DNA of 64,000 bases, taken from assembly GCA_019634925.1 (NCBI GenBank), contig JAHCAL010000007.1, positions 62,001-126,000 on the forward strand. Direction: 5' to 3'. This DNA comes from Pseudomonadales bacterium (GTDB lineage Bacteria > Pseudomonadota > Gammaproteobacteria > Pseudomonadales > Azotimanducaceae). Position 1 is the first letter of the stretch. Each line of letters starts with the position of its first letter. Under the pieces are notes generated by a model. It saw only the letters and a list, made by a program, of their open reading frames with translations, did no database searches and was not told the origin of the DNA. The translations under genes were made by a program, and so were the position numbers. This document shows, in pieces, positions 42,150 through 50,322 of the stretch.

Positions 42150-43541
42150 ATGATGACAGGCGACGAGTACCGGCGTTCGCTCGACGACGGCCGGGAAACC
42201 TACTTCGAAGGCCAGCCGGTGATCGACATCGCGAAGCACCCGATGCTCGGCATCACGGTCGACTCCGCGGCGGCCGGCTACGACCGGTTCTACGACCCGA
42301 CGCCCGGCGCGGTCGGCGCGTTCATGCATGTGCCAGGATCGGCAAAGGAACTGCGCGAGCAGGTGGAACTGCACGAGACCGTCGACCTGCTGACCCACGT
42401 CACCTACGCGTCGATCATGACCCTGCTCACCGCTGCCGACCGGATCGAGGCGACGCTGCCGGAAAACGCCGCACGCATCCGCGCCTGGGTCGCCGAGGCA
42501 CAGCGGCGCGACGTGCGCATCACGCAGTGCATCACCGATTCCAAGGGTGACCGGAGCCGCCGTCCGAGCCAGCAGGACGACCCGGACCACTACGTGCGCG
42601 TGGTGGCCCGGCGTGACGACGGCATCGTGATCCGCGGCGCCAAGCTGCACATCTCCGCGGCCTCCATGGGTCACGAACTCATGACCATCCCGACCAAGTC
42701 CATGAAGAGCGGCGAGGAGCAGTACTCGGTCGCCTGCATGGTCCCGGTCAACGCCCCGGGCGTGAAGATCATCAACACGACGTATGCGCCCCGCCACCAC
42801 GACACGCGCGACTTCCCCATCTCCGGGCGCCACCACACGCCGGAAGGCTTCGTGATCTTCGACGACGTATTCGTGCCCAACGAGCGTGTGTTTCTCGACG
42901 GCAATCCGGAACTCGCCGGCATCTTCGCGCACTCGCTCGGCCTGTGGGAGCGCCTGGGGGGACTCTCGTCCATGGCGACCCGCTACGAAGCGCTGGTCGG
43001 TTTCGCGCAGCTCATCTCCGAGGCCAACGGGCTCGATCGGGTGGGCCACATCAAGGAGAAGATCTCCGAGATGCTGATCAACGCGACCCTGATCCGCGCA
43101 ACCCTGGAGGCTGCGATCGAGAACTGCCACGTCACCTCGGACGGCGCGGCATTCCCGGACGAGCTCTACACGAACGCGGGCAAATACCACGGTGCGGCCA
43201 ACTGGTCGCTGATGGTGCGGCACCTGCACGACATCGGCGGCGGCAGCATCCTGACCGCGCCCGGGCACGCCGACTTCGAGAATCGGCAGGTCGGCCACCT
43301 GGCGCGCAAGTACATGGGCACCATGCAGTCGGTGGACGGGCTCTATCGCACGCGGTTGTTCCACGCGATCCGCGACCTCACGGCCGATGCGCTGGGCGGC
43401 TGGAACGCGGTTACCAACATCCAGGCCGGCGGCGGACTCTACGCCCAGCGCATCGTCTCGCGCCTGCACTACGACATGGACCGCGCGAAGGAAACAGCCC
43501 TGCGCACGGGCCACATGGAAGAGTTCATCGGCAAGGTCTAG
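42150..43541 (+). CDS. HpaB-family flavin-dependent monooxygenase/dehydratase
   Basis: The 463-residue protein is in the 4-hydroxyphenylacetate 3-hydroxylase (HpaB) family, which has an acyl-CoA-dehydrogenase-like fold. It has the N-terminal TGDEYRRSLDDGRETYFEG, TRDFPISGRHH and FDDVFVPNERVF. The 4-hydroxybutyryl-CoA dehydratase branch needs a Cys-x3-Cys cluster motif. Here that helix reads THVTYASIMT without cysteines, so a two-component FADH2 monooxygenase is more likely. No HpaC reductase is adjacent. GAGGGGGA before the ATG supports the start. It lies 81 bp below the halohydrin-dehalogenase-like gene. Confidence 0.85.
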   Translation: MMTGDEYRRSLDDGRETYFEGQPVIDIAKHPMLGITVDSAAAGYDRFYDPTPGAVGAFMHVPGSAKELREQVELHETVDLLTHVTYASIMTLLTAADRIEATLPENAARIRAWVAEAQRRDVRITQCITDSKGDRSRRPSQQDDPDHYVRVVARRDDGIVIRGAKLHISAASMGHELMTIPTKSMKSGEEQYSVACMVPVNAPGVKIINTTYAPRHHDTRDFPISGRHHTPEGFVIFDDVFVPNERVFLDGNPELAGIFAHSLGLWERLGGLSSMATRYEALVGFAQLISEANGLDRVGHIKEKISEMLINATLIRATLEAAIENCHVTSDGAAFPDELYTNAGKYHGAANWSLMVRHLHDIGGGSILTAPGHADFENRQVGHLARKYMGTMQSVDGLYRTRLFHAIRDLTADALGGWNAVTNIQAGGGLYAQRIVSRLHYDMDRAKETALRTGHMEEFIGKV

Positions 43542-43590
43542 CCCGCCCTGCCGGGGCGTCAGGCGCTACCGGGCTCGTCTCGCTTGCGGG

Positions 43591-45144
43591 TCAGGGCGCG
43601 GTCGCGGGCCTGGCCGCCGCCACGGCGGCACGGGCATCGACCAGTCGCGCTGCGTCGTTCAGCACCACCACGGTTCGCGATGCGCCGGGCTCGATGCGGC
43701 GCAGGCGCCGCTCGCCGCGCTGCCGCTGACCCTGGTCATCCAGCGTCTCGATCCGGACCAGGACGTCTTCGACGGCCACCGGCGTCCCGTTGGCGACGGT
43801 GAGCAGCAGCCGTCCGCGCGCATCCCGGTCCACCGCCGCCTGCAGGTAACGCGCCGGATTGCGTGGCAGATCGAGTTCGAGCGCGCGGGTGCGCGCGGCG
43901 ACGCCGGCCGGGCTTTCCGACTGAGCTGCGGCCTGGTAGAGCTCGAGCGCGCGCTCGACATTGCCGTCCGCTTCCGCGAGGCGGCCGAGCTGCTGGAAGG
44001 CGATGGCGGTCGGCAGGAGCGCCACCGAGCGGTCGAAGTCGTCGCGCGCCCCGGTGCGCGCGCCACGCTCGTTCCGCGCGAGGCCGCGTCCCAGGTAGTA
44101 CGCGAAGTACCCGTCGTCGCGGGCGATGGCAGCATCGTAGGCGGCGATCGCCCGGTCGAAGCGCCGTTCGCCGCGTTCGATGTCGCCGAGCAGGCCATGG
44201 AAGGCGGCCTCACGGTTCTGCAGCCGGATGGCCTTCTGCGCCGCGGTCCGGGCCGCCGCGTAGTCGCGTGCCGCCAGGGCCTTGCGCGCCTCGTCGGCGG
44301 CCGCGTAGGCGTCCGCATCCTCACGCAACTGGCGGAGCGCCGCCGTGTACGGCTCGACGCCCAGGTTGCCACCCTTGAACCCCTCGGCCCGCAGGGTCTC
44401 CACCAGGCGCCGGTTGTTCGCGACCCGTTCGGTCGACGGCGGGTGGCTCGCGAACAGCCCCTCGAGCCAGGACGTCGACCGGCCCTCGGACAACCGCACG
44501 AACGTCTCCTGCAGGGTGACCGCCGCCATCGGGTCGTAGCCGGCCGCGGCAAGGTAGCGTGTGCCGTAGTAGTCCGCTTCGCGCTCCGCATCACGGCCGT
44601 AGCGCTGGTTTACGAGCCCGGCAGCGAGTGCCGCGCCGCCGACCAGAGCCTGGCTGTACTCGGAGCGGTGGGTGCCGATGGCGACGCCGAGCAGTGCCAC
44701 CTGGGACAGCACGCCGCGTTCCACGGCCTTTGCGCCATGCCGGCCCGCGGCGTGCACGATCTCGTGCCCCAGCACGGCAGCCAGTTCCGCCTCGCTGCCT
44801 AGCTCGGTCAGCAGGCCCCGGTTGATGGCGAGCTTGCCACCCGGCATGGCCCACGCATTCGGTACGGAATTGTTGAGGACCACGAATTCGTAAGGCAGGT
44901 CGACCCCGCTGACCGCCGCCAGGCGCATGCCCACCGCGCGTACGTATTCGGTCACGCCTGGATCGACCTGGTACAGGCCGCCTTGCATCTGCTGGGCGGG
45001 CACGTAGTTGCGCTCACCCATGCTGATCTGCTGGGCTACCGAGATGAAACCGACTTCCCGCTCGCCGGTGACCGGATTGACGACGCAGCCCACCAGCGCC
45101 CAGGCGAGGCCAGCGGCAGCCAGAATGCGAACTGGTTCATACAT
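43591..45144 (-). CDS. M48-family metalloprotease lipoprotein with TPR region
   Basis: The protein has a lipoprotein signal peptide ending ALVGC (Cys20). The M48 zinc motif HEIVH lies at 127-131 with the third ligand in EREADYYG. Tetratricopeptide-like helical repeats from about residue 270 follow, then a beta-rich C-terminal domain. This architecture is that of BepA/LoiP-like periplasmic chaperone-proteases that check outer-membrane protein assembly. I chose the ATG at 45144 because it gives a 20-residue signal peptide. An ATG 11 codons upstream (45177) is the alternative. It is divergent from a 51-codon membrane-peptide gene. Confidence 0.88.
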   Translation of the reverse strand: MYEPVRILAAAGLAWALVGCVVNPVTGEREVGFISVAQQISMGERNYVPAQQMQGGLYQVDPGVTEYVRAVGMRLAAVSGVDLPYEFVVLNNSVPNAWAMPGGKLAINRGLLTELGSEAELAAVLGHEIVHAAGRHGAKAVERGVLSQVALLGVAIGTHRSEYSQALVGGAALAAGLVNQRYGRDAEREADYYGTRYLAAAGYDPMAAVTLQETFVRLSEGRSTSWLEGLFASHPPSTERVANNRRLVETLRAEGFKGGNLGVEPYTAALRQLREDADAYAAADEARKALAARDYAAARTAAQKAIRLQNREAAFHGLLGDIERGERRFDRAIAAYDAAIARDDGYFAYYLGRGLARNERGARTGARDDFDRSVALLPTAIAFQQLGRLAEADGNVERALELYQAAAQSESPAGVAARTRALELDLPRNPARYLQAAVDRDARGRLLLTVANGTPVAVEDVLVRIETLDDQGQRQRGERRLRRIEPGASRTVVVLNDAARLVDARAAVAAARPATAP

Positions 45145-45266
45145 CCGCACTACACGGCTCCATTTTGTCTTCAGCATTGCCCAGTGCCCTCGAGCACGAT
45201 TTCGCTACAATTCGTAACACAAAGAGAGGCGACACCGATCGCCCGAAGAATGCGAGATAGCAAGCC

Positions 45267-45422
45267 ATGTCAACACGAGTAGACTCCCACGGAATGGCGC
45301 GCACGTCATCCAACGGCGCATCGCACCGGGATGACCAGCGACTGACAGCCAGCGAATTCACCCTGCTCCTGGGCGGTTTCGCGGCGCTCGGCCTTTCGCT
45401 GCTGTCGTTCCTCGCCATCTGA
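45267..45422 (+). CDS. predicted 51-residue single-span membrane protein
   Basis: The reading frame ATG 45267 to TGA 45420-45422 encodes a polar N-terminus (MSTRVDSHGMARTSSNGA) and a hydrophobic C-terminal helix, FTLLLGGFAALGLSLLSFLAI. The layout (basic/polar cytoplasmic part, one membrane span, no tail) fits a small inner-membrane regulator. The ribosome-binding site is weak. It is divergent from the M48 protease and followed by a triple 12-bp repeat. I do not recognise a family. Confidence 0.45.
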   Translation: MSTRVDSHGMARTSSNGASHRDDQRLTASEFTLLLGGFAALGLSLLSFLAI

Positions 45423-45466
45423 CAGTTTCCACCGCGCAACGATTCGCGCGGGCTGGGCAGACGTGC

Positions 45467-45500
45467 CGGGAACCCGTTCGGGAACCCGATCGGGAACCCG
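45467..45500. repeat. three copies of CGGGAACCCG at 12-bp spacing
   Basis: CGGGAACCCG occurs at 45467-45476, 45479-45488 and 45491-45500, separated by TT and AT. Each unit is nearly palindromic (CGGG..CCCG). They lie 58 bp upstream of the glyoxalase-like gene and could be a regulatory array or part of a terminator for the small membrane-protein gene. Confidence 0.85.
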
Positions 45501-45558
45501 TATCAATCCCTGGCGGGCCCGCTAGAATGCGCCGAAAACGGTCAGGTACAAGGCGCAG

Positions 45559-45978
45559 ATGAAGTATTTGCATACCATGGTCCGGGTAACGGATCTCGAC
45601 GCATCGCTGCGTTTCTACTGTGACGCGCTCGGGCTTCGCGAGCTTCGCCGGCACGAGAATCCGGGGGGGCGGTTCACTCTCGTCTTCCTCGCCGCCCCCG
45701 GCGACGAGGCGGCGCAGGTCGAACTGACCTGGAACTGGGACCCGGAGGTCTACACCGGCGGGCGCAATTTCGGTCATCTCGCGTACGCCGTGGACGACAT
45801 CTACGCGACCTGCGCGCGGCTCGCCGACGCGGGCGTGGTCATCAACCGACCGCCGCGCGACGGCCGCATGGCGTTCATACGGTCGCCGGACGGCATCTCG
45901 GTCGAACTCCTCCAGCGCGGCGACGCCCTGGCGCCGGCCGCGCCGTGGAAGGATCTCCCGAACATCGGCACCTGGTGA
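45559..45978 (+). CDS. gloA: glyoxalase I-like VOC protein
   Basis: The 139-residue protein has the four metal ligands of lactoylglutathione lyase. They are His in KYLHTMVRV, Glu in QVELTWNW, His in FGHLAYAV and Glu in ISVELLQRG. The substrate-site segment LDASLRFYCDALGLREL is also present. It converts the glutathione-methylglyoxal hemithioacetal to lactoylglutathione. At 139 residues it fits GloA well. An alternative is a broader VOC lyase, but the complete ligand set favours GloA. Confidence 0.9.
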   Translation: MKYLHTMVRVTDLDASLRFYCDALGLRELRRHENPGGRFTLVFLAAPGDEAAQVELTWNWDPEVYTGGRNFGHLAYAVDDIYATCARLADAGVVINRPPRDGRMAFIRSPDGISVELLQRGDALAPAAPWKDLPNIGTW

Positions 45979-46009
45979 CCCCGGCCCCACTCCGCACGCG
46001 GAGGACCGC

Positions 46010-48217
46010 ATGCGTTTCCTGTCGAGCCTGATCCTGAGCACGGCGGTACTCTTTCCCGCCGCCACCGGCAGCGCTGCCGTCGGCGCGGACAGCCCGCCGC
46101 GCGCGACCCCCGGCGAACCACGCGTCATCCTCGTCCTGTCCGGCGGCGGCGCCAGGGGGGCGGCGCACATCGGCGTGCTGCAGGCGCTCGAGGAGCTCCG
46201 CATTCCCGTGCACGGCATCGTCGGTACCAGCATGGGTGCCGTGGTGGGCGCACTGTACGCATCCGGCCAGAGCCCCCAGTCGCTGGAGCGGCTGGCCGTC
46301 GGACTCGACTGGTCGGCGCTGTTCCGGGACGATCCGGCGCGCGATGCCTTCCCGGTGCGCTACAAGCAACAGGACGGCAAGCTGCTGGTCCGGGCAGCGT
46401 CAGGCGTCGACCTCGAAGGCCTCAGGTTTCCGCAAGGCTTCCTGCGCGGCCACAAGATGAAGGCGCTGTTCACCCGGCAGACCCTGCACGTGGCCGACAT
46501 CGAGCGTTTTGCCGAACTGCCGATCCCGTTCGCGGCCATGGCAGCCGACATCGGCACCGGCGAGCCGGTACTGCTCGAGCGCGGCGACCTGGCGGGCGCC
46601 ATGTTCGCGAGCATGGCGATCCCCGCGTTCGTCACGCCGCAGGCGCTGGATGGCCGTCTGCTGGTAGACGGCGGCGTGGCCAACAATCTGCCGGTCGACG
46701 TTGCCCTCGGCTGGGGCGCGGACGTGGTGATCGCGGTCGACATCAGCTCGCCGATGTATGCCCCCGAGCAGCTCACCTCGCTGCTGACCGTGACGGACCA
46801 GCTGACCAACCTGCTCACCCGGACCAATACCGAGGCCCGGATCGCACTGCTGCGTCCGCAGGACGTCCTGGTGACGCCCGATCTCGGCGGTTTCACGTCG
46901 GTCGACTTCGCCCGCCTCGAAACCGTCATTCCCGCCGGACGGGCGGCCGTGCTGGCCCTCGCGCCGGCGCTCGAACACCTGCGCCTGTCCGAACCGGCTT
47001 TCGCGGCACATATCGCGGCGCAGCGCCGAACGCCCGTCACCGAGATTCCCGTGGAGCGGGTGGAGGTGGTATCCGAAACCCTGCTCGACCCGCTGCGCCT
47101 CGCGGCACAGACCGGCCTCGAACCGGGACGCCTGCAGGTGGACCGGATCGAGCGCGCGACCGACCAGCTGTACGGACTCGAACTGTTCTCGGAGGTCCCC
47201 TACCGTTACCGGGACGGCACACTGACGCTCGCGCCGGTCCGGAAGGCGTGGGGACCGAACTACCTGCGCGCCGGTTTCGGTCTCGAGGACGATTTTGCCG
47301 GGCGCAATCACTACCGGCTCGGCCTCGCGCTGACCGCCACCGAACTCAATCCGGCCGGCGCCGAGTGGCGCACCGAAGCCTACATCGGCGACCGCCCCAC
47401 GATTGCGACCGAATTCCATCAGCCATTCGGCATCCGTGGCCAGTACTACGCACGTCCGTCGTTGGGCTGGCGCAGCTTCAGTCGCCCGGTATTCGACGGC
47501 GAAGACCGCCTCGCCGACTATCAGATCCGCCAGACCGGTCTCGGCCTTGCACTCGGCCGCACGTTCGCAACCAGCACCGACGCGCGGCTGGAGCTGAATA
47601 CCGCGCGGGGCAGCCGCGAGCGGCTGGTCGGCGCGCCCGAGCCGCACGATACGAGCGCCGACAGCGGCTGGGCCGCCATGCGCCTGTTGCATGATTCGCT
47701 CGACAACATCTTCTTCCCGCGCAGCGGGCGCACGCTCCAACTGGGGCTGCTGTGGTCCGACACCGCGCTCGGCGCCGGCGAAGACTATCGGGCTTGGACG
47801 GCCGAGTTGTCGCAGGCGCTCGCACGGGGCCAGCACAGCCTGGTGCTCGGCGCCGAATACGCCTCGGTCTACGACGGTACCGCACCGTTTCACGAGGCTT
47901 CGACGCTTGGCGGCTTCTTCCGCCTTTCCGGACTGCCGGTCGACGCGCGCATCGGCCAGCATCTCGCGCTGCATCGCGCTGCGTACTACTACCGCGTGCG
48001 CGAGAGCCCGATCGTGCCCATCTACCTCGGCGCAACCGCCGAGGCGGGACAGGTCTGGGCGGCGCGGGATCAGATCGATTTCGCGGAGCTCGACGTGGCC
48101 GGCAGCCTGTTCATCGGCATCGACAGTCCGATCGGTCCGCTGTACATCGGCGCCGGCCTCGCCGAGGGCGGCAACCGGTCCATGTACATCTTTCTCGGGC
48201 AACCCTTCCGGCGTTGA
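46010..48217 (+). CDS. patatin-like phospholipase fused to an outer-membrane beta-barrel (PlpD/type Vd)
   Basis: The 735-residue exported protein has a signal peptide of about 26 residues. Its patatin domain has GGGARG at 45-50, nucleophile Ser74 in GTSMG and Asp220 in DGGVANNLPV. A POTRA-like segment follows (about 345-415), then a 16-strand-type surface-antigen barrel ending MYIFLGQPFRR. This is the layout of PlpD, a type Vd autotransporter that exposes a lipase on the cell surface. The start lies 32 bp below gloA. The lipase may release fatty acids from host or environmental lipids. Confidence 0.92.
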   Translation: MRFLSSLILSTAVLFPAATGSAAVGADSPPRATPGEPRVILVLSGGGARGAAHIGVLQALEELRIPVHGIVGTSMGAVVGALYASGQSPQSLERLAVGLDWSALFRDDPARDAFPVRYKQQDGKLLVRAASGVDLEGLRFPQGFLRGHKMKALFTRQTLHVADIERFAELPIPFAAMAADIGTGEPVLLERGDLAGAMFASMAIPAFVTPQALDGRLLVDGGVANNLPVDVALGWGADVVIAVDISSPMYAPEQLTSLLTVTDQLTNLLTRTNTEARIALLRPQDVLVTPDLGGFTSVDFARLETVIPAGRAAVLALAPALEHLRLSEPAFAAHIAAQRRTPVTEIPVERVEVVSETLLDPLRLAAQTGLEPGRLQVDRIERATDQLYGLELFSEVPYRYRDGTLTLAPVRKAWGPNYLRAGFGLEDDFAGRNHYRLGLALTATELNPAGAEWRTEAYIGDRPTIATEFHQPFGIRGQYYARPSLGWRSFSRPVFDGEDRLADYQIRQTGLGLALGRTFATSTDARLELNTARGSRERLVGAPEPHDTSADSGWAAMRLLHDSLDNIFFPRSGRTLQLGLLWSDTALGAGEDYRAWTAELSQALARGQHSLVLGAEYASVYDGTAPFHEASTLGGFFRLSGLPVDARIGQHLALHRAAYYYRVRESPIVPIYLGATAEAGQVWAARDQIDFAELDVAGSLFIGIDSPIGPLYIGAGLAEGGNRSMYIFLGQPFRR

Positions 48218-48270
48218 TCGCGCTAGAATCGCTGCCTCGCCACATTCGTGCGTTCCAGAGGGAGAGTCTC

Positions 48271-48882
48271 ATGAAGTTCATCAATTCCGTCGGCCCGAAC
48301 CCGCAGGTGGTCCGCATGTTCGCCGCCGAACGCGGCATCACGCTCGACACCGAAACCATCGACATCATGGCGGGCCAGAACCGGCAGCCGGAATACCTGA
48401 AGAAGAACCCGGCCGGCCAGTCACCCTGCCTGCAGCTCGACGACGGGAGCCACATCGCGGAGATCACGGCGATCTGCGAGTATCTCGACGAGAAGTTCCC
48501 CGGCGATTCGCTGATCGGCAAGACGCCCGAACAGCGCGCCCAGACCCGCATGTGGACCCGGCGCGTGGACCTCAACATCTGCGAACCGCTCGCCAACGGG
48601 TTCCGCTTCTCCGAAGGTCTGCCGCTGTTCAAGGATCGCATCGTGACGGTCCCGGAGGCCGCCGAGGGACTGAAGCGCATCGCCCAGGACCGGATCCGCT
48701 GGCTCGATCAGCAGATCGCCGGCAAGCAGTTCCTGTGCGGCGACCGGATCACGCTCGCGGACGTGCTGCTCTACTGCTTCCTCGCGTTCGGCAATGCGGT
48801 CGGGCAGCCGCTCAATCCCGAGTTCAAGAACGTCAAAGCCTGGTTCGACCGGATGGCGGCACGGCCGAGCGCCAAGGCCTGA
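48271..48882 (+). CDS. glutathione S-transferase family protein
   Basis: This 203-residue GST has an N-terminal thioredoxin-like domain (MKFINSVGPNPQVVRMF, then NPAGQSPCLQLDDGSHIAE, which contains the cis-Pro and the gamma-glutamyl-binding residues). The helical C-terminal domain contains the N-capping GDRITLADVLLYC. GAGGGAGAG is a strong ribosome-binding site. It is a single transcription unit followed by a hairpin terminator. It is unlike the GST at 40460. Confidence 0.9.
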   Translation: MKFINSVGPNPQVVRMFAAERGITLDTETIDIMAGQNRQPEYLKKNPAGQSPCLQLDDGSHIAEITAICEYLDEKFPGDSLIGKTPEQRAQTRMWTRRVDLNICEPLANGFRFSEGLPLFKDRIVTVPEAAEGLKRIAQDRIRWLDQQIAGKQFLCGDRITLADVLLYCFLAFGNAVGQPLNPEFKNVKAWFDRMAARPSAKA

Positions 48883-48909
48883 ACGAACGCAGCGCACAAA
48901 ACCGCACTT

Positions 48910-48931
48910 GAAGGGGCCGCAAGGCCCCTTC
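48910..48931 (+). terminator. hairpin terminator after GST gene
   Basis: GAAGGGGCC, loop GCAA, GGCCCCTTC is a nine-base-pair perfect stem with a stable GNRA tetraloop, 28 bp after the stop. The downstream T-tract is weak (CGGCGTTTC). Confidence 0.75.
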
Positions 48932-48980
48932 GGCGTTTCAGGGCCGGGCACCATTTCACGCACCGGCGACATTCGATGCT

Positions 48981-48992
48981 TACACTGTATAG
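48981..48992. promoter_or_regulatory. TetR-operator-like/-10 element upstream of RND operon
   Basis: TACACTGTATAG contains the perfect palindrome TACA-C-TGTA and a -10-like TATAGA (48988-48993). Ten of twelve bases match TACACCGTGTAG at 57776-57787. GTTAC-N5-GTAAC at 49031-49045, just before the adaptor gene, is a second inverted repeat. Confidence 0.4.
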
Positions 48993-49071
48993 ATTGGTAG
49001 GACCAGTTCTGCTACCTTAGTCCGACTGTTGTTACTTTTCGTAACGCCAACCCTCGGAAGCGACCCTCATC

Positions 49072-50322
49072 ATGCGCGGCACCTATATCACGGCGATTGT
49101 CATCGCGACCCTGATCGGCCTGTGGCTGTTCTCCGGCCAGATGGGACAGGATCCGATGCCCGATCACCCGACCCTCGCGGACGCCAACAGCCGTCGGGCA
49201 GCGGCGGCCAGCGACGCGGAGCCGGTGCCGGTCCGTGCCCGCGTGATCCAGGCTTCGGCGCGTGTCGAGGAGGTGGTCCTGCGTGGCAAGACCGAAAACA
49301 AGCGCAGCCTGGAAGTCAAAGCGGAGACCAGCGGCCGCGTGATCGCGCGACCGGTCGAACGCGGCACGCGCGTGGCGGCCGGCCAGGTGCTGTGCACGCT
49401 CGCCGAGGATGATCGCAGCGCCAACCTGGAAGAAGCCCGCCAGGCACTGAACCAGGCACGCATCGACTACGACGGCAGCCTGCGCCTCAAGGAACGCAGC
49501 CTGCTCTCGGAATCGAGCGTCGCCCAGGCTCGTGCGCGGGTTGCGGCCGCCGAAGCCCAGGTCACGCGCCGCGAACTCGAAGTCGAGCGCGCACGCATTC
49601 GGGCGCCGTTCCCGGCAATCGTCGAGGACGTCCGAGTCGAGGTCGGCGATTTCGTCACACCCGGCTCGGTGTGCGTGACGCTCGTCGACATGGATCCGAT
49701 GCTCTTGGTCGGGCGCGTCTCGGAACGCGACGTGCAGGCATTACGCCTCGACCAGCCTGCCACCGGCATACTGAACGACGGTCGCACGGTATCCGGTACG
49801 CTGCGGTTCATCGGCCAGCAGAGCGATCCCGCCACACGCACCTACGCGATCGAGATCGAACTGCCGAACCCGGACCTCGCGCTGCGCTCGGGTATCACCG
49901 CCCGTATCCGCATTCCGACCGGGACCGTCATGGCGCAGAAGGTCAGCCCGGCGATCTTCGCGCTCGACGACGACGGCAACATCGGCGTGCGGATCGTGAA
50001 CGAACGCAGCCAGGTGGAGTACCTGCCGATCCGCATCGTGCACGACGACGTCGACGGCGTCTGGGTGACCGGGCTGCCGGAGGTGGCGAACGTCATCACC
50101 GTCGGCCAGGAACTCGTCGTGCCGGGTCAGACCGTACGGGTCACCTACGAATCGGGGGGCGCCATGCCCGCCGCGGCGCCCGCAACCGGCGCGCAACCGC
50201 GCAATGGCGACCGTGACGACGCGGTCGAAACCAGGGACCGCGCCGCGCCGACGACCGGCGCGAACGTAGGATCGAGCGCAACGGCCCTGACGCCGGTGGT
50301 CGCCGCGGTCGGGCAGCCATGA
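49072..50322 (+). CDS. RND efflux periplasmic adaptor (MFP)
   Basis: This 416-residue membrane-fusion protein has an N-terminal anchor (YITAIVIATLIGLWLFSG) and a first lipoyl half (EVKAETSGRVIARPVERGTRV). A coiled-coil hairpin rich in Ala/Glu/Arg follows, then the second lipoyl half (RAPFPAIVEDVRVEVGDFV) and beta-barrel domains. The C-terminal tail is Ala/Asp-rich and disordered. Its stop overlaps the permease start by 4 bp. No outer-membrane channel gene follows, so a TolC-type protein elsewhere must be shared. Confidence 0.92.
   Translation: MRGTYITAIVIATLIGLWLFSGQMGQDPMPDHPTLADANSRRAAAASDAEPVPVRARVIQASARVEEVVLRGKTENKRSLEVKAETSGRVIARPVERGTRVAAGQVLCTLAEDDRSANLEEARQALNQARIDYDGSLRLKERSLLSESSVAQARARVAAAEAQVTRRELEVERARIRAPFPAIVEDVRVEVGDFVTPGSVCVTLVDMDPMLLVGRVSERDVQALRLDQPATGILNDGRTVSGTLRFIGQQSDPATRTYAIEIELPNPDLALRSGITARIRIPTGTVMAQKVSPAIFALDDDGNIGVRIVNERSQVEYLPIRIVHDDVDGVWVTGLPEVANVITVGQELVVPGQTVRVTYESGGAMPAAAPATGAQPRNGDRDDAVETRDRAAPTTGANVGSSATALTPVVAAVGQP

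Noticed and set aside
42150-43541. 4-hydroxybutyryl-CoA dehydratase
   Set aside because: The Cys-x3-Cys cluster ligands are absent, so the HpaB-type monooxygenase branch is preferred.
46400-48202. A 600-codon antisense frame opposite the patatin/beta-barrel gene
   Set aside because: It mirrors codon positions of a gene with full patatin and barrel features, and its composition is Arg/Gln/His-rich without motifs.
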